Positions 53,089-64,000 are shown, counted from the stretch's first letter. The stretch: DNA of 64,000 nt from an uncultured Pelagibacteraceae bacterium (GCA_902633965.1 CACPID010000001.1:135814-199813), one strand, 5' to 3'. Translations and numbers: made by a program. Notes: generated by a model not told the origin, from the letters alone.

Positions 53089-54340
53089 CATTAAAGATAT
53101 TAGAGATAATCTCGATAATTTTAAAAAGTTAATATCTAAGAGAAATGTTAAAGTAGAGATAAATAATATCAGTGAATTAGATAAACAAAATAGGACTTTA
53201 ATTCAAAATAAAGAATTACTAGAAAAAGAAAAGAAAGATATTTCCAAAAAAAAAGATCAAAATTTATTTGAAAAATCAAAAGAAATATCAAAAAAAATCG
53301 AAAAAATTAGCTCTGACCAATCTCAAGTTAAATTTAAATTAGATGAAATTTTATCTTCGATACCAAATATACCTTTAGATGATGTGCCTGAGGGAAAAGA
53401 TGAAAATTCAAATCTAGAAATTGAAAAGTCAGGAGAAATTGAGAATTTTGATTTTAAACCAAAGTCACATATTGATCTTGGAGATAATCTAAAGATGCTT
53501 GATTTTGATCTAGCATCCAAAACTTCTGGTTCTAGATTTGTTTTTGTTACAAAAAAGCTAGCCATGTTAGAGAGGGCCTTATCAAACTTTATGATAGATA
53601 CACATGTAAATAAAAATAATTACTTAGAGATATCGCCACCCTTGATTGCTAATGAAAATACTATGTATGGCACTGGTCAATTGCCAAAATTTGAAAATGA
53701 CCAGTTTGAACTAATGTTAGAAGATAAAAATGATCGTAAATTTCTAATACCTACAGCAGAAGTTATTTTAACAAATATGGTTAAGGATCAAATTTTAGAT
53801 ATAAAAGATTTACCGCTTCGATTTGTTGCTTCAACCCCATGCTTTCGTAAAGAAGCGGGAAGCTATGGTAAGGATACAAAAGGAATGATTAGACAACACC
53901 AATTTTACAAAGTTGAGTTAGTAAGTATTGTAGAGCCTAACCATTGTATAGAAGAGCTAGATAGAATGACTAATTGTGCGACAGATATTTTAGATCAATT
54001 AAAATTACCTTACAGAAAAGTTTTATTATGCACTGGTGACATGGGTTTTAGCGCAGAAAAAACTTATGATATTGAAGTATGGATACCGTCTGAAAAAAAA
54101 TATCGAGAAATCTCAAGCTGTTCTTCATGTGGTTCATTTCAAGCTAGAAGAATGAAAGCAAGATATAAAAATTCAAAAAAAGAAACAAATTTTGTCGGCA
54201 CTCTAAATGGAAGCGGACTAGCAGTTGGAAGAACGTTAATAGCCGTAATAGAAAATTACCAGCAAGCAGATGGATCAATCATAATACCGGAAGTTCTTAA
54301 GCCATATATGAATAATTTAGAAAAAATTGATAACAATTAG
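53081..54340 (+). CDS. serS: Seryl-tRNA synthetase
   Basis: 419 aa class II synthetase. The N-terminal long coiled-coil arm (about residues 28-100) binds the tRNA-Ser variable arm. Class II motifs are visible: motif 2 RFVASTPCFRKEAGSYGKDTKGMIRQHQFYKVE and motif 3 NGSGLAVGRTLIAVIENYQ. It overlaps tatC by 8 nt. The surE and pcm genes that often follow serS in relatives are missing; yajC follows instead after 52 nt. Confidence 0.97.
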   Translation: MHNIKDIRDNLDNFKKLISKRNVKVEINNISELDKQNRTLIQNKELLEKEKKDISKKKDQNLFEKSKEISKKIEKISSDQSQVKFKLDEILSSIPNIPLDDVPEGKDENSNLEIEKSGEIENFDFKPKSHIDLGDNLKMLDFDLASKTSGSRFVFVTKKLAMLERALSNFMIDTHVNKNNYLEISPPLIANENTMYGTGQLPKFENDQFELMLEDKNDRKFLIPTAEVILTNMVKDQILDIKDLPLRFVASTPCFRKEAGSYGKDTKGMIRQHQFYKVELVSIVEPNHCIEELDRMTNCATDILDQLKLPYRKVLLCTGDMGFSAEKTYDIEVWIPSEKKYREISSCSSCGSFQARRMKARYKNSKKETNFVGTLNGSGLAVGRTLIAVIENYQQADGSIIIPEVLKPYMNNLEKIDNN

Positions 54341-54392
54341 AGTTGTTTTAGTAAATCTTTTGGTATAAAAAATCAGTAACTTAGGAGTAATA

Positions 54393-54683
54393 ATGTCAAA
54401 TTCTGGAATAGGTCAATTTATACCACTAATACTAATATTTGTTATTTTTTATTTTTTCTTAATAAGACCACAACAAAAAAAAGTAAAAGAACATAAAATT
54501 ATGGTTGAAAATTTAAAAAGAGGAGACAAAGTTATTACTGTCGGTGGGATCGTAGGAACAATTGATAGAATTATTGATGCTGAAAAAGTTGAAGTGGAGA
54601 TCGCTGATAATGTTAAAGTTGAGATAATTAAATCTACTGGAATTCAAAGCTTAGTCACTGCCAATCAAGAAACAAAAAAATAA
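54393..54683 (+). CDS. yajC: Preprotein translocase accessory subunit YajC
   Basis: 96 aa single-pass membrane protein. One hydrophobic segment (about residues 8-26) ends in IRPQQKKVKEH, then LKRGDKVITVGGIVGTIDRI, the YajC signature. It associates with SecDF. A good GGAG site precedes the start, and secD follows 17 nt downstream. Confidence 0.96.
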   Translation: MSNSGIGQFIPLILIFVIFYFFLIRPQQKKVKEHKIMVENLKRGDKVITVGGIVGTIDRIIDAEKVEVEIADNVKVEIIKSTGIQSLVTANQETKK

Positions 54684-54700
54684 TAGTAAATTTTTAAAAA

Positions 54701-56260
54701 GTGCTTTATTTTTCAAAATTAAGAATTTTTACTATACTAATAGCTTCATTATTTTTTCTTTTTTTCACTTTATCAAATTTTACAAAATTAGACGATAGCT
54801 TCTTTAACAAAAAAATAAATTTGGGTCTTGATCTTCAAGGAGGTTCTTATCTCTTATTAGAAATAGATAATGAACCAATTATTACAAAAGAGCTTCAAAA
54901 TAAAATAACTTTTTTAAAAACATATTTTAAAGATAAAAATATAAATATTTTTAATCTTAAAATTTATAATCAAAATTCTATAAGATTTGAAACCGATGAA
55001 ACAAATGTTGAATTAATTAAGGATATTTTCTTTGATAAAGAAGAGCCAGTAAATCCTTTTTACGAAAAATATAAATCACATCAATTTGATTTAGAAAATC
55101 AAAATAATATTTTTACAATAACATTATCAAAATATGGAATTATAGAACTCAAAAACTCTTCTTTAGATCAAGCTATTGAAATAGTTAGAAGAAGAATTGA
55201 TGAAGTTGGTACAAATGAACCAAATATTTTAAAAAGAGGCAATGATAGAATTCTTGTTGAGCTGCCTGGACTCGATGATCCAATGCGTATTAAAAATCTT
55301 CTTGGTAAAACAGCAAACTTAACCTTTAGGTTTGTTTCAAAATCTACAGAGGCAGAATTTGGTACAGATTTAATGGAATTTGAAGATGGATCTGAGTCTC
55401 CGGTATATATAAATAAAAGAATTATTTTAAGTGGTGAAAATTTGCTTGATGCCCAACCAAGAGTCGACTCTCAGACTAATGAAACTGTTGTGACATTTAG
55501 TTTAGATAGAGTGGGTGCAAAAAGATTTGGTAAAGCTACAATTTCAGGTGTTGGGAAAAGATTTGCTATAATTTTAGATGATAAAATAATAAGTGCTCCA
55601 GTAATCCAAGAGGCTATTGTTGATGGCTCTGGACAAATAACTGGCGGTTTTACTTTTCAATCAGCAACTGACCTTGCCTTACTACTAAGATCTGGTGCAT
55701 TGCCAGCTCCTATGAATATAATTGAGGAGAGAACTGTTGGACCTGGTCTAGGAAAGGATTCTATCAAGGCTGGGGTTTTAGCTTTAATTATAGGTTTTTC
55801 ATTAGTAATAGCTTTTATGATATTTAAATATAAGATTTTTGGGTTGATTGCTAATACTGCACTAATTTTCAATTTATTTTTTTTGGTCGGCATACTCACA
55901 TTATTTGAGGCTACTTTAACTCTCCCAGGTATTGCGGGTATTATTTTAACAGTGGGAATGGCTGTTGATGCAAATGTCTTAATTTTTGAGAGAATAAAAG
56001 AGGAAAAAGCACATGAAAAAAATCAACTTATTGCATTTGACTCAGGCTATACAAAATCTAGAACAGCTATTTTAGATGCTAACATAACTACATTTATTGC
56101 TGCAATAATACTATTTTTTCTCGGTTCAGGACCAATAAAAGGTTTTTCTATAACTTTGGGAGTTGGAATACTTACAACCTTATTCTCAGTTTATTTCATA
56201 GCAAGATTATTAACATCACTTTACATAGTTCGAAATAAAGATAAGGAAATAAAAATATAA
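54701..56260 (+). CDS. secD: Protein translocase subunit SecD
   Basis: 519 aa membrane protein that drives late steps of Sec export with the proton gradient. N-terminal helix, then the periplasmic P1 region starting LGLDLQGGSYLLLEI, and six C-terminal helices with GMAVDANVLIFERIKEE and the final GFSITLGVGILTTLFSVYFIARLL. The start is a GTG codon; no upstream ATG is better placed. It is followed 3 nt later by secF. Confidence 0.96.
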   Translation: MLYFSKLRIFTILIASLFFLFFTLSNFTKLDDSFFNKKINLGLDLQGGSYLLLEIDNEPIITKELQNKITFLKTYFKDKNINIFNLKIYNQNSIRFETDETNVELIKDIFFDKEEPVNPFYEKYKSHQFDLENQNNIFTITLSKYGIIELKNSSLDQAIEIVRRRIDEVGTNEPNILKRGNDRILVELPGLDDPMRIKNLLGKTANLTFRFVSKSTEAEFGTDLMEFEDGSESPVYINKRIILSGENLLDAQPRVDSQTNETVVTFSLDRVGAKRFGKATISGVGKRFAIILDDKIISAPVIQEAIVDGSGQITGGFTFQSATDLALLLRSGALPAPMNIIEERTVGPGLGKDSIKAGVLALIIGFSLVIAFMIFKYKIFGLIANTALIFNLFFLVGILTLFEATLTLPGIAGIILTVGMAVDANVLIFERIKEEKAHEKNQLIAFDSGYTKSRTAILDANITTFIAAIILFFLGSGPIKGFSITLGVGILTTLFSVYFIARLLTSLYIVRNKDKEIKI

Positions 56261-56263
56261 TTT

Positions 56264-57154
56264 ATGAAAAATATTCAATTTAATAAATATTATAAATTAT
56301 TTACACTTATCTCTAGTGGACTGGCTATTATTTCAATTTTATTACTTATATTTAAAGGGCTAAATTTTGGTATAGACTTTAAAGGAGGAACTTTAATTGA
56401 ACTCAGAGCTATTGATAAACAAATTAATATTTCAAGTTTAAGAAGTTCTTTTTCAAAAATGAATTTAGGAGATGTAGCAATTAAAAATTTTGGTGAGGAT
56501 TATGATTTCTTAATTAAATTTGAAAAAAAAGGTCCTGAGAAAGATTTAATTCAAAATATTAAAAAAGATTTAAATGCATCAATTGGATCAGGATACGAAA
56601 TTAGGCGAGTGGAAAATGTAGGACCAAAAGTAAGTGCAGAATTGTTAAAAGGAGGCTTAATAGCAATAGCTGTATCGCTCGGAGCGATGTTATTTTACAT
56701 CTGGATACGTTTTGAATGGCAATTCAGTATTGGTGCAATCCTAGCTTTATTCCATGACGTTCTTATAACTATGGGTATATTCTCATTAATAGGTCTAGAG
56801 GTAAACCTTTCTATTGTTGCTGCAATTTTAACTATCGTTGGATACTCAATGAACGATACAGTTGTAATTTTCGATAGGGTTAGAGAAAATTTGAAAAAGC
56901 ATATTGATTTAAAAATTTTTGATTTAACAAATCTTTCTATCAATGAAACTTTATCTAGAACTATAATTACATCAGTAACAACGCTATTGGCATTACTATC
57001 AATATTTTTATTTGGAGGTGAGATTTTAAAAGGATTTTCTTTTGCTATGATACTTGGTGTTATTCTTGGTACCTATTCGTCAATTTTTATAGCGAATCCA
57101 ATATTAGTAAACTTAAAAGTTAACTATAAAACTATTGTTAAAGAAGAGAATTAA
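56264..57154 (+). CDS. secF: Protein translocase subunit SecF
   Basis: 296 aa partner of SecD. FGIDFKGGTLIELR follows the first helix, and VGYSMNDTVVIFDRVRENLKK plus SRTIITSVTTLLALLSIFLFGGEILKGF are family hallmarks. It ends by overlapping the convergent PuuD-like gene by 4 nt, closing the yajC-secD-secF operon. Confidence 0.97.
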   Translation: MKNIQFNKYYKLFTLISSGLAIISILLLIFKGLNFGIDFKGGTLIELRAIDKQINISSLRSSFSKMNLGDVAIKNFGEDYDFLIKFEKKGPEKDLIQNIKKDLNASIGSGYEIRRVENVGPKVSAELLKGGLIAIAVSLGAMLFYIWIRFEWQFSIGAILALFHDVLITMGIFSLIGLEVNLSIVAAILTIVGYSMNDTVVIFDRVRENLKKHIDLKIFDLTNLSINETLSRTIITSVTTLLALLSIFLFGGEILKGFSFAMILGVILGTYSSIFIANPILVNLKVNYKTIVKEEN

Positions 57155-57753
57155 TATAGGTTTTGAGCAGCTACCATTGATAACAACATTGGCAAGGAAA
57201 GAAGCGTATTAGTCCTTGAAAATAGCATAGCTGTTTTTGCAGATTTTGCTTTCGTTTCAGGATCACTCTCTACAATACCAAGAGCTCTTTTTTGGTTAGG
57301 CCAAATTACGAACCAAACGTTGTAAGCCATTATCAAACCAAGCCACATACCTATTCCAATAGCAGTATTTTTGCCGCCACCAGATCCTATGCCTAATATT
57401 AATGCATCATGCACATAACCATTAAGCCATGCGAGTATAAGACCGGATACGATAGTAGCAAAAGCAGCCCATCTAAAATAAAAAAGTGCCGCTGGAGCTA
57501 TTACTTTACCTATTGCTGGTTTTTGCTCATCTGGAATGTTTGGCATGTTGGGAATTTGAACAAAATTAAAGTACCACAATAATCCAATCCACATTATTGC
57601 TACTACTACGTGGATATATCTTAATAACCAACTCCAAAAAATCCTATCAAAATCAAAACCCTCGTTATTAAAAAAAAGTCCTAAAAAAAGTAAAATTGAT
57701 ATTGCTATTGAAGTGTGAATTGTCTTTGGTAACGATGATAAAATTTTATTCAT
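57151..57753 (-). CDS. PuuD-like urate oxidase N-terminal-domain membrane protein
   Basis: 200 aa polytopic protein with about five or six hydrophobic segments. It resembles the membrane domain of urate hydroxylase PuuD (RYIHVVVAIMWIGLLWYFNFVQIPNMPNIPDE, AAFATIVSGLILAW, GMWLGLIMAYNVWFVIWPNQKRALG). Proven PuuD carries an additional C-terminal cytochrome c; that part and any CXXCH motif are missing here, and no purine degradation genes are near. A different redox or haem function is therefore quite possible. It lies between secF (convergent) and uvrA (same strand, 30 nt away). Confidence 0.65.
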   Translation of the reverse strand: MNKILSSLPKTIHTSIAISILLFLGLFFNNEGFDFDRIFWSWLLRYIHVVVAIMWIGLLWYFNFVQIPNMPNIPDEQKPAIGKVIAPAALFYFRWAAFATIVSGLILAWLNGYVHDALILGIGSGGGKNTAIGIGMWLGLIMAYNVWFVIWPNQKRALGIVESDPETKAKSAKTAMLFSRTNTLLSLPMLLSMVAAQNLY

Positions 57754-57783
57754 AAAGCGATAATATTATATTTTTATTTGTCT

Positions 57784-60660
57784 TTAGGCAATTTTTTTGA
57801 TTTTATTTTCAAGCATTTCCTTTAAAAATTGACCAGTATAACTTGCTTTAATTTTAATTATTTCCTCAGGTTTTCCCTCTGCGATAATATTTCCACCTTT
57901 AACACCCCCATCTGGGCCCATATCAATAATGTGGTCAGCGGTCTTAATTACATCTAGGTTATGTTCAATAACTACAACAGTATTTCCTGTAGTAACAAAA
58001 GTATGCAATATTTCTAAAAGTTTTTTGATATCATGTTGATGGAGTCCTGTTGTAGGTTCATCCAATATATAGATAGTTCTTCCTGTAGATCTTCTGGAAA
58101 GTTCTTTAGCTAATTTAATCCTTTGTGCTTCTCCACCAGATAAGGTTGTAGCTTGTTGGCCAATTTTTATATATCCCAATCCAACTTTTTTCAAAGTTAA
58201 AAGTTTTGATCTTATATTTGGAATATTTTCAAAATACTCACATCCTTCATCAACTGTCATATTAAGAACATCTGCTATACTTTTATCTTTAAATTTTATT
58301 TCTAGAGTTTCCCTGTTGTAACGACTTCCTTTGCATTCATCACAAGTTATATATACGTCAGGTAAAAAATGCATTTCATATGTTATAACTCCATCACCTT
58401 CGCATGCTTCACATCTTCCGCCTCTAACGTTAAAAGAAAATCTTCCTGGTTTATAACCTCTGCTTTTAGACTCTGGTAAGCTTGTGAACCAATCTCTTAT
58501 AGGACCAAATGCTCCTGTGTATGTTGCGGGATTTGATCTTGGAGTTCTTCCAATTGGGGATTGATCAATATTTATTATTTTATCTACCAACTCTATCCCT
58601 TTAAAAGTTTTAAAAGGCATTGGTATCTTTCTTGATTTGTTATTATTTAAACTTAAGTTTAAGGCGTTATAAAGTGTTTGTAAGATCAAAGTCGATTTTC
58701 CACTCCCAGATACACCTGTAACACAAGTAAAACATCCAAATGGAATTTTTAAATTTACATTTTTTAAATTATTACCTGTAGCTCCGCCTAATTGTAAAAA
58801 TCTTCCATTTTTTGCTAACTTTCTATTTTTTGGTATTGGAATATATTTTTTATTTGAGAGGTATTTGCCAGTTATACTAGTTTCATTTTTAGTAATATCA
58901 GAAAATGAACCTTGCGCTATTACTTCACCACCTCTATTTCCTGCCTCTGGTCCCAAGTCTATAATGTGATCAGCATTTTCCATTGTCTCTGTATCATGTT
59001 CAACCACGATTACAGTATTACCTAAATCTCTTAATCTTTTTAAAGCGTTTATTAATTTAACATTATCTTTTTGGTGTAAGCCAATAGACGGTTCATCTAA
59101 AACATATAAGACACCGGTTAAACCAGATCCAATTTGCGAGGCTAATCTAATTCTTTGTGCTTCACCACCTGACAAAGTTCCAGACTCTCTTGATAGGGTT
59201 AAATAGTCAAGACCAACGTTTAATAAAAAATTTAATCTTTCATTGATTTCTTTTAGTATATGCTCTGCAATTTTCAGATCTCTTTTGCTCAAATTATTTT
59301 CTAGATCTTTAAACCAAATTTGGGCCTCTGTTATTGATTTTTCAGTAACCTGACTTATATGGAAACTATTAATCTTTACACATAAGGCTTCCTCTTTTAG
59401 TCTATATCCTTTACATACTTCACACTTTGTATCGGATTGATATTGTGATATTTCCTCTCTTTTCCAATCACTATCAGTTTCTAAATATCTACGTTCAAGA
59501 TTATTAATCACACCCTCAAATGTTTTTTTATGTGAATATTTCTCATATCCATCATCATAGCTAAATTTTATTTCCTCTTCATCAGATCCATACAAAATTA
59601 TATCTTTTATTTTTTTGGGAAGTTTTTCCCATTTATCATTAAGAGAAAAATCATAATGTTTTGCTAAAGATGACAATGTTTGTGCATAATATAAGCTTGA
59701 AGATTTAGCCCATGGTTCTATAGCACCATCAGCTATGGTTTTTTTTACATTAGGCACAACTAGATTTGGATCCACATTTAATTTGATACCTATACCTTCA
59801 CACTCTTCACATGCACCATAAGGACTGTTGAAAGAAAATAATCTTGGTTCAATCTCTTCAATAGTAAAACCACTTTCAGGGCATGCAAATTTTGATGAGA
59901 ATATTATCTTCTCGGTTTTTCTATATTTTGCAGGCAATGTTTCGTTTTCATGTTCAACAAAAACTAAACCATTTGAAAGATTTAAAGCTGTCTCAAGTGA
60001 CTCGGCTAATCTATTACCTAAATCACTATTTAAAACTATACGGTCTACCAAAACGTAAATATCGTGTTTTACTTTTTTATTTAATTCAGGAACTTTATCA
60101 ATTTCGTAAAGCTGACCATCAACTTTAATCTTTCTAAAACCACGTCTTTTAAAACCCTGTATATCTTTTTTGTATTCACCCTTACGTCCTCTTACTACTG
60201 GTGCAAAAACATAAATAGTTGATTTTTTTGGTATCTCTTTAATTTTATCAACCATTTGAGTAATAGTTTGTGACTCAATTTTTTTTCCAGTAAAGGGTGA
60301 GTAGGGTATACCAACTCGTGCATATAGTACTCTCATATAGTCATAAATTTCTGTAACAGTGGCAACAGTAGATCTAGGATTTTTGGAAGTATTCTTTTGC
60401 TCAATTGAAATTGCTGGACTTAGTCCTTCAATCAAATCAACATTTGGTTTTTTCATCTTGTCTAAAAATTGACGTGCGTAAGCTGATAGACTTTCCACAT
60501 ATCTTCTTTGACCTTCAGCATAGATTGTATCAAAGGCTAATGAGGATTTACCTGACCCAGAAAGTCCTGTAATTACCACAAATTTTTCTTTTGGAATGGT
60601 CAAAGATACATTTTTTAAATTATGTTCTTTTGCCCCTTTAATAACTATGTTTTTGAGCAT
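57784..60660 (-). CDS. uvrA: Excinuclease ABC subunit A
   Basis: 958 aa DNA-damage recognition ATPase of nucleotide excision repair. Two ABC modules are visible: Walker [20 protein letters not shown] near residue 32 and [11 protein letters not shown] near 643, with signatures [16 protein letters not shown] and [16 protein letters not shown]. Zinc-finger Cys pairs lie in CEECEG, CEVCKG and the CEACEGDG...CDECKG set. It is divergent from ssb across an 89 nt AT-rich gap in which I see no LexA-type operator. Confidence 0.98.
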   Translation of the reverse strand: MLKNIVIKGAKEHNLKNVSLTIPKEKFVVITGLSGSGKSSLAFDTIYAEGQRRYVESLSAYARQFLDKMKKPNVDLIEGLSPAISIEQKNTSKNPRSTVATVTEIYDYMRVLYARVGIPYSPFTGKKIESQTITQMVDKIKEIPKKSTIYVFAPVVRGRKGEYKKDIQGFKRRGFRKIKVDGQLYEIDKVPELNKKVKHDIYVLVDRIVLNSDLGNRLAESLETALNLSNGLVFVEHENETLPAKYRKTEKIIFSSKFACPESGFTIEEIEPRLFSFNSPYGACEECEGIGIKLNVDPNLVVPNVKKTIADGAIEPWAKSSSLYYAQTLSSLAKHYDFSLNDKWEKLPKKIKDIILYGSDEEEIKFSYDDGYEKYSHKKTFEGVINNLERRYLETDSDWKREEISQYQSDTKCEVCKGYRLKEEALCVKINSFHISQVTEKSITEAQIWFKDLENNLSKRDLKIAEHILKEINERLNFLLNVGLDYLTLSRESGTLSGGEAQRIRLASQIGSGLTGVLYVLDEPSIGLHQKDNVKLINALKRLRDLGNTVIVVEHDTETMENADHIIDLGPEAGNRGGEVIAQGSFSDITKNETSITGKYLSNKKYIPIPKNRKLAKNGRFLQLGGATGNNLKNVNLKIPFGCFTCVTGVSGSGKSTLILQTLYNALNLSLNNNKSRKIPMPFKTFKGIELVDKIINIDQSPIGRTPRSNPATYTGAFGPIRDWFTSLPESKSRGYKPGRFSFNVRGGRCEACEGDGVITYEMHFLPDVYITCDECKGSRYNRETLEIKFKDKSIADVLNMTVDEGCEYFENIPNIRSKLLTLKKVGLGYIKIGQQATTLSGGEAQRIKLAKELSRRSTGRTIYILDEPTTGLHQHDIKKLLEILHTFVTTGNTVVVIEHNLDVIKTADHIIDMGPDGGVKGGNIIAEGKPEEIIKIKASYTGQFLKEMLENKIKKIA

Positions 60661-60749
60661 AATTTTTGTTGCTTTAAATAAATAAAATTAATATTCAAGT
60701 TGTTTTATGATATAAATACTAATTATATTTATATCATCTTTAAAATATT

Positions 60750-61199
60750 ATGGCTGGAAGTTTAAATAAAGTATTATTAATTGGTCGTTTAGGCGCAGAT
60801 CCTGAAATAAAAGAAATGGTAAATGGGAAAAGCGTTGCTAGGCTTAGTTTAGCTACTAGTCAATCCTGGAAAGATAAAAATACTGGTGAAAAAAAAGAGA
60901 AAACGGAGTGGCACCGTATAGTTGTATTTAATGAAGGTTTAGTAAATGTTGTTAAGCAGTATCTAAAAAAGGGTGCTCAAATTTATGTAGAGGGCCAGAT
61001 TTCAACTAGAAAATGGAAAGATGAAAGTACTGGTCAGGATAAATATTCTACTGAAGTAGTTATCCAAGGATATAACTCATCACTCACAATGTTAGGCAGT
61101 GGTAATAGTTCAATATCATCAAATCAAGATAACAATCAATCAATTGAAAATACGTCTCAAGCATCTCAAAACGATTTGGATGATGAAATTCCATTTTAG
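60750..61199 (+). CDS. ssb: Single-stranded DNA-binding protein
   Basis: 149 aa OB-fold protein. The core [19 protein letters not shown] and [10 protein letters not shown] are typical, followed by a short disordered Ser/Asn/Gln-rich linker and the acidic tail DLDDEIPF that recruits repair and replication partners. It is 5 nt upstream of gyrA and divergent from uvrA, the common alphaproteobacterial uvrA-ssb-gyrA order. Confidence 0.98.
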   Translation: MAGSLNKVLLIGRLGADPEIKEMVNGKSVARLSLATSQSWKDKNTGEKKEKTEWHRIVVFNEGLVNVVKQYLKKGAQIYVEGQISTRKWKDESTGQDKYSTEVVIQGYNSSLTMLGSGNSSISSNQDNNQSIENTSQASQNDLDDEIPF

Positions 61200-61204
61200 T
61201 TTTT

Positions 61205-63784
61205 ATGCCAGAAATTGAAAAAATTAAAAACAATAATATAAAACCCATAGCTATGTATGATGAGATGAGCTCATCTTATCTATCATATGCAATGAGTGTA
61301 ATTGTAAGTCGAGCTCTTCCTGATGTTAGAGACGGCCTCAAACCTGTTCATAGAAGAATTATTTATGCTATGCATAAAGGAGGTTTTGATTGGTCAAAAC
61401 AATTTAGAAAATCAGCAAGAATTGTTGGTGATGTAATAGGTAAATATCATCCACATGGTGATCAAGCTGTTTATGATGCTTTGGTAAGAATGGTACAAGA
61501 ATTTTCAATGAGCCTTCCTCTTATAGATGGCCAGGGAAATTTTGGATCAATCGATGGAGACCCACCAGCAGCCATGAGATATACAGAGACAAAACTTGCA
61601 AAAATTTCACAGTTTTTAATCGACGATATTGATAAAGAAACTGTAAATTTTAAAAGCAACTACGATGAAACTGAAAAGGAGCCTGTTGTTTTGCCTGCAC
61701 AATATCCAAATTTATTAGTAAATGGTGCTGGAGGTATTGCTGTTGGTATGGCAACAAGCATTCCGCCTCATAATCTTGGAGAAGTAATAGATGGTACTTT
61801 GGCTTTTATAAATAACAGAGATATAAAAATCAATGAATTAATGAAACATATTCCTGGTCCAGATTTTCCAACTGGTGGAACAATAATTGGGAAAAATATC
61901 ATCAAAGAAGGTTATAAAAATGGAAGAGGTTCATTTAAAATTAGGGGAGAAATTAAAATAGAGCAAAGAACTAATGGAAAAGAAAGAATTGTTATAACGT
62001 CAATACCTTACCAGGTTAACAAATCATCTCTCAATGAGAGAATTGTAGAACTCGTAAGAGAAAAAAAGATTGAGGGTATTAGTGATATTCGTGATGAGTC
62101 AAATAGAGAAGGTGTTAGAGTTGCAATTGACCTAAGAAGAGGTGTTGAGCCAGAAACAGTTAAAAGACAATTGTATAAGTATACTTCAATAGAAAGCTCA
62201 TTTGGATTTAACACCTTAGCTATTGTAGATCAAAAACCCAAAACATGTAACCTCAAAGATTTTATAGATCATTTTTTAAAATTTAGAGAAGATGTCGTAA
62301 TTAAAAAAACAAAACATGACTTAAAAAAAGCAGAAGACAGAGCACATGTTTTAATTGGGTTATCTGTTTCAGTTGAAAATTTAGATAAAGTTATAAAAGT
62401 AATCAGATCATCAAAAACACCTGATGATGCAAAAAAAGAATTATCAAAAATAAAATGGAAAATTAATAAATCAATGAAATTTATAAAAATGATTGAAGGA
62501 AAAAATTCAAAAAGTTCATATACTCTTACTGATATACAAATCAATTCTATATTAGAGTTAAGATTACAAAAACTTACAGCATTAGGTATCAATGAGATAG
62601 AAGTAGAAATAAAAAAACTTTCAGATCTAATAACTCAGTTTAAAAAAATAATTAATTCCAAAAAAGAATTAATGAATGTAATAAGTAGTGAGCTTAAGGC
62701 TATTAAAGAAAAATTTTCAGTTCCAAGAAGAACTAAAATTATAGATGCTGTCTTGAATTACGATATTGAAGAAACAATTCAGAAAGAATCTGTTTTGATA
62801 ACAGTCACTTTACAAGGCTACATAAAAAGAGGATCGTTAAGTGCGGTTAAACAACAAAAAAGAGGTGGGAAAGGAAAAGCAGGTATAAAAACACGACAAG
62901 AAGATTCTGTTGTACAAACTCTATCTGTAAATACACACACATCAGTTTTATTTTTCTCTACTGAAGGTCTAGTATACAAAATCAAAGCATGGAAAATACC
63001 TGAGGGCACATCTGCATCAAAAGGTAAATCATTGTTTAATATATTACCTCTTAAAAACCACCAATCTATAAGCTCAATTATGCCTTTTCCTGAAGAAAAA
63101 GAAAAAATAGGTGATATGCATATAGTTTTTGCAACAAGTAAGGGCAAAATAAGAAAAAATAGTTTGGATGATTTTTCATCTATAAATGCCTCTGGTAAAA
63201 TTGCTATGAAATTGGATAATAATGACAGAATTATAGGTGTAAAAATTTGCAAAAATGATCAAGACATTATTTTAAGTACCAAGCTTGGAAAATGCATAAG
63301 ATTTGAATCAAAAAAACTTAGGGTTTTTAAAGGAAGGTCTTCAAAAGGCATTAGAGGATTAAATCTAGCTGAAAACGATGAAGTAGTTTCTTTATCTATA
63401 ATTCAACATAATGAGGGGAAAAACTCAAAAAAGAAAAGTAAAGATGAAGCTTTAGAGTCTAAAGCAAAAGAAAAATTTATTTTATCCATCACAGAAAATG
63501 GATACGGCAAAAGAACATTAGACCATGATTTTAGAGTTACAAATAGAGGGGGTAAGGGAATAATCGGCATTGTGAATTCGACACGAAATGGAAATGTCTC
63601 TTCTTCTTTTTCTGTAAATGAAGGTGATGAAATTTTAATATCAACTAATAAAGGAAGAGTTATCAGAGTAGCTGTGAAAGAAATTAGAGTTGCTGGTAGA
63701 AATACTCAAGGTGTGAGAATAATAAAGCTAACAGGGGATGAAAAAGTAGTATCGGCAATTAAAATTGATGATAATTTAATATAA
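61205..63784 (+). CDS. gyrA: DNA gyrase subunit A
   Basis: 859 aa type II topoisomerase subunit that introduces negative supercoils together with GyrB. The catalytic Tyr126 is in AMRYTETKL, and the six C-terminal beta-pinwheel repeats include the GyrA box region [13 protein letters not shown]. In the quinolone region [16 protein letters not shown] the E. coli Ser83 position is Gln87 and the Asp87 position is retained. Length is normal. The stop shares one base with the coaD start. Confidence 0.98.
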   Translation: MPEIEKIKNNNIKPIAMYDEMSSSYLSYAMSVIVSRALPDVRDGLKPVHRRIIYAMHKGGFDWSKQFRKSARIVGDVIGKYHPHGDQAVYDALVRMVQEFSMSLPLIDGQGNFGSIDGDPPAAMRYTETKLAKISQFLIDDIDKETVNFKSNYDETEKEPVVLPAQYPNLLVNGAGGIAVGMATSIPPHNLGEVIDGTLAFINNRDIKINELMKHIPGPDFPTGGTIIGKNIIKEGYKNGRGSFKIRGEIKIEQRTNGKERIVITSIPYQVNKSSLNERIVELVREKKIEGISDIRDESNREGVRVAIDLRRGVEPETVKRQLYKYTSIESSFGFNTLAIVDQKPKTCNLKDFIDHFLKFREDVVIKKTKHDLKKAEDRAHVLIGLSVSVENLDKVIKVIRSSKTPDDAKKELSKIKWKINKSMKFIKMIEGKNSKSSYTLTDIQINSILELRLQKLTALGINEIEVEIKKLSDLITQFKKIINSKKELMNVISSELKAIKEKFSVPRRTKIIDAVLNYDIEETIQKESVLITVTLQGYIKRGSLSAVKQQKRGGKGKAGIKTRQEDSVVQTLSVNTHTSVLFFSTEGLVYKIKAWKIPEGTSASKGKSLFNILPLKNHQSISSIMPFPEEKEKIGDMHIVFATSKGKIRKNSLDDFSSINASGKIAMKLDNNDRIIGVKICKNDQDIILSTKLGKCIRFESKKLRVFKGRSSKGIRGLNLAENDEVVSLSIIQHNEGKNSKKKSKDEALESKAKEKFILSITENGYGKRTLDHDFRVTNRGGKGIIGIVNSTRNGNVSSSFSVNEGDEILISTNKGRVIRVAVKEIRVAGRNTQGVRIIKLTGDEKVVSAIKIDDNLI

Positions 63785-64000
63785 TGAAAACTATTTTATA
63801 TCCAGGAACTTTTGATCCAATTACCTTTGGACATATTGATTTAATTAAAAAAGCCCTAAAAATTGGAGACAAATTAATAGTGGCAATTTCGGAAAACAGT
63901 AATAAAAATTACCTGTTTAACTCTGAGGAAAGAGTTTCTTTGGTCAGAAAATCTCTTTTTACTGATTTAAAAATGAGTCAAAGTAAAATTAAGATAATTT
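63784..64000 (+). CDS. coaD: Phosphopantetheine adenylyltransferase, N-terminal part (cut by window end)
   Basis: The first 72 codons of a coenzyme A biosynthesis enzyme. The translation opens [20 protein letters not shown], carrying the (T/H)xGH nucleotide-binding motif of CoaD, and continues with ALKIGDKLIVAISENSNKN and SEERVSLVRKSL. The ATG overlaps the gyrA stop by one base. The gene runs off the right edge. Confidence 0.95.
   Translation, partial: MKTILYPGTFDPITFGHIDLIKKALKIGDKLIVAISENSNKNYLFNSEERVSLVRKSLFTDLKMSQSKIKII

Noticed and set aside
60661..60749. Possible LexA/SOS operator between uvrA and ssb
   Set aside because: No GTTC-N7-GTTC direct repeat or other SOS-type site is visible in the divergent gap.
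1..64000. CRISPR arrays, insertion sequences, prophage or integrative elements
   Set aside because: No regularly spaced repeats, transposase or integrase genes, or attachment-site duplications at the three tRNA genes were seen.

Overview
The window is a strongly AT-rich (clearly below about 35% G+C by eye), very compact alphaproteobacterial chromosome segment. Gene content, tiny intergenic gaps, frequent 1-20 nt overlaps, few regulators and prominent substrate-binding proteins point to the Pelagibacterales (SAR11 clade, Pelagibacter-like). I infer this from protein recognition and architecture, not from a marker-gene search. No phage, transposon, insertion sequence or CRISPR array is visible.

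Layout. 0-13 kb: pyrG (cut by the window edge), kdsA, eno, ftsB-like, lipA and ratA-like, then cinA-domain, pgpA and ispDF on the minus strand, then ntrY-ntrX-trkA-trkH. 13-18.3 kb: tRNA-Arg, the general amino acid ABC transporter aapJQMP, an XRE regulator, tRNA-Asn and tRNA-Cys. 18.3-23.9 kb: valS, ilvD, manC. 23.9-38.8 kb: a phosphate block with a diacylglycerol kinase-like gene divergent from a plcP/agt-like lipid remodelling pair, then phoR, an unknown exported protein, pstSCAB, phoU, phoB, sixA (minus), ppk and ppx. 38.8-45.2 kb: a non-coding region with Pho-box-like repeats and a hairpin, then on the minus strand a small Lys-rich ORF, a NUDIX gene, aquaporin, arsC, a small membrane protein, zur and znuBC, divergent from znuA, then an Ldh2-family dehydrogenase. 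45.2-64 kb: housekeeping genes xthA, erpA, dgt, argS, nagZ, scpAB, tatABC, serS, yajC, secDF, a PuuD-like membrane protein, uvrA, ssb, gyrA and the start of coaD.

How it fits together. The most interesting part is about 24-41 kb, which reads as a phosphorus-stress island. It combines high-affinity phosphate uptake and sensing (phoR, pstSCAB, phoU, phoB), polyphosphate turnover (ppk, ppx), probable exchange of phospholipids for phosphorus-free glycolipids (plcP/agt-like, with a lipid kinase opposite) and disposal of arsenate, a phosphate mimic (arsC plus an aquaporin channel). Matching 7-4-7 direct repeats that look like Pho boxes lie before pstS and in both orientations between the lipid kinase and plcP. 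A similar array lies after ppx, where no downstream protein gene explains it. A second clear regulon signal is a pair of Zur-like palindromes between znuCB-zur and znuA. The two substrate-binding protein genes aapJ and pstS are each followed by an intrinsic terminator before their permease genes, which would allow excess binding protein.
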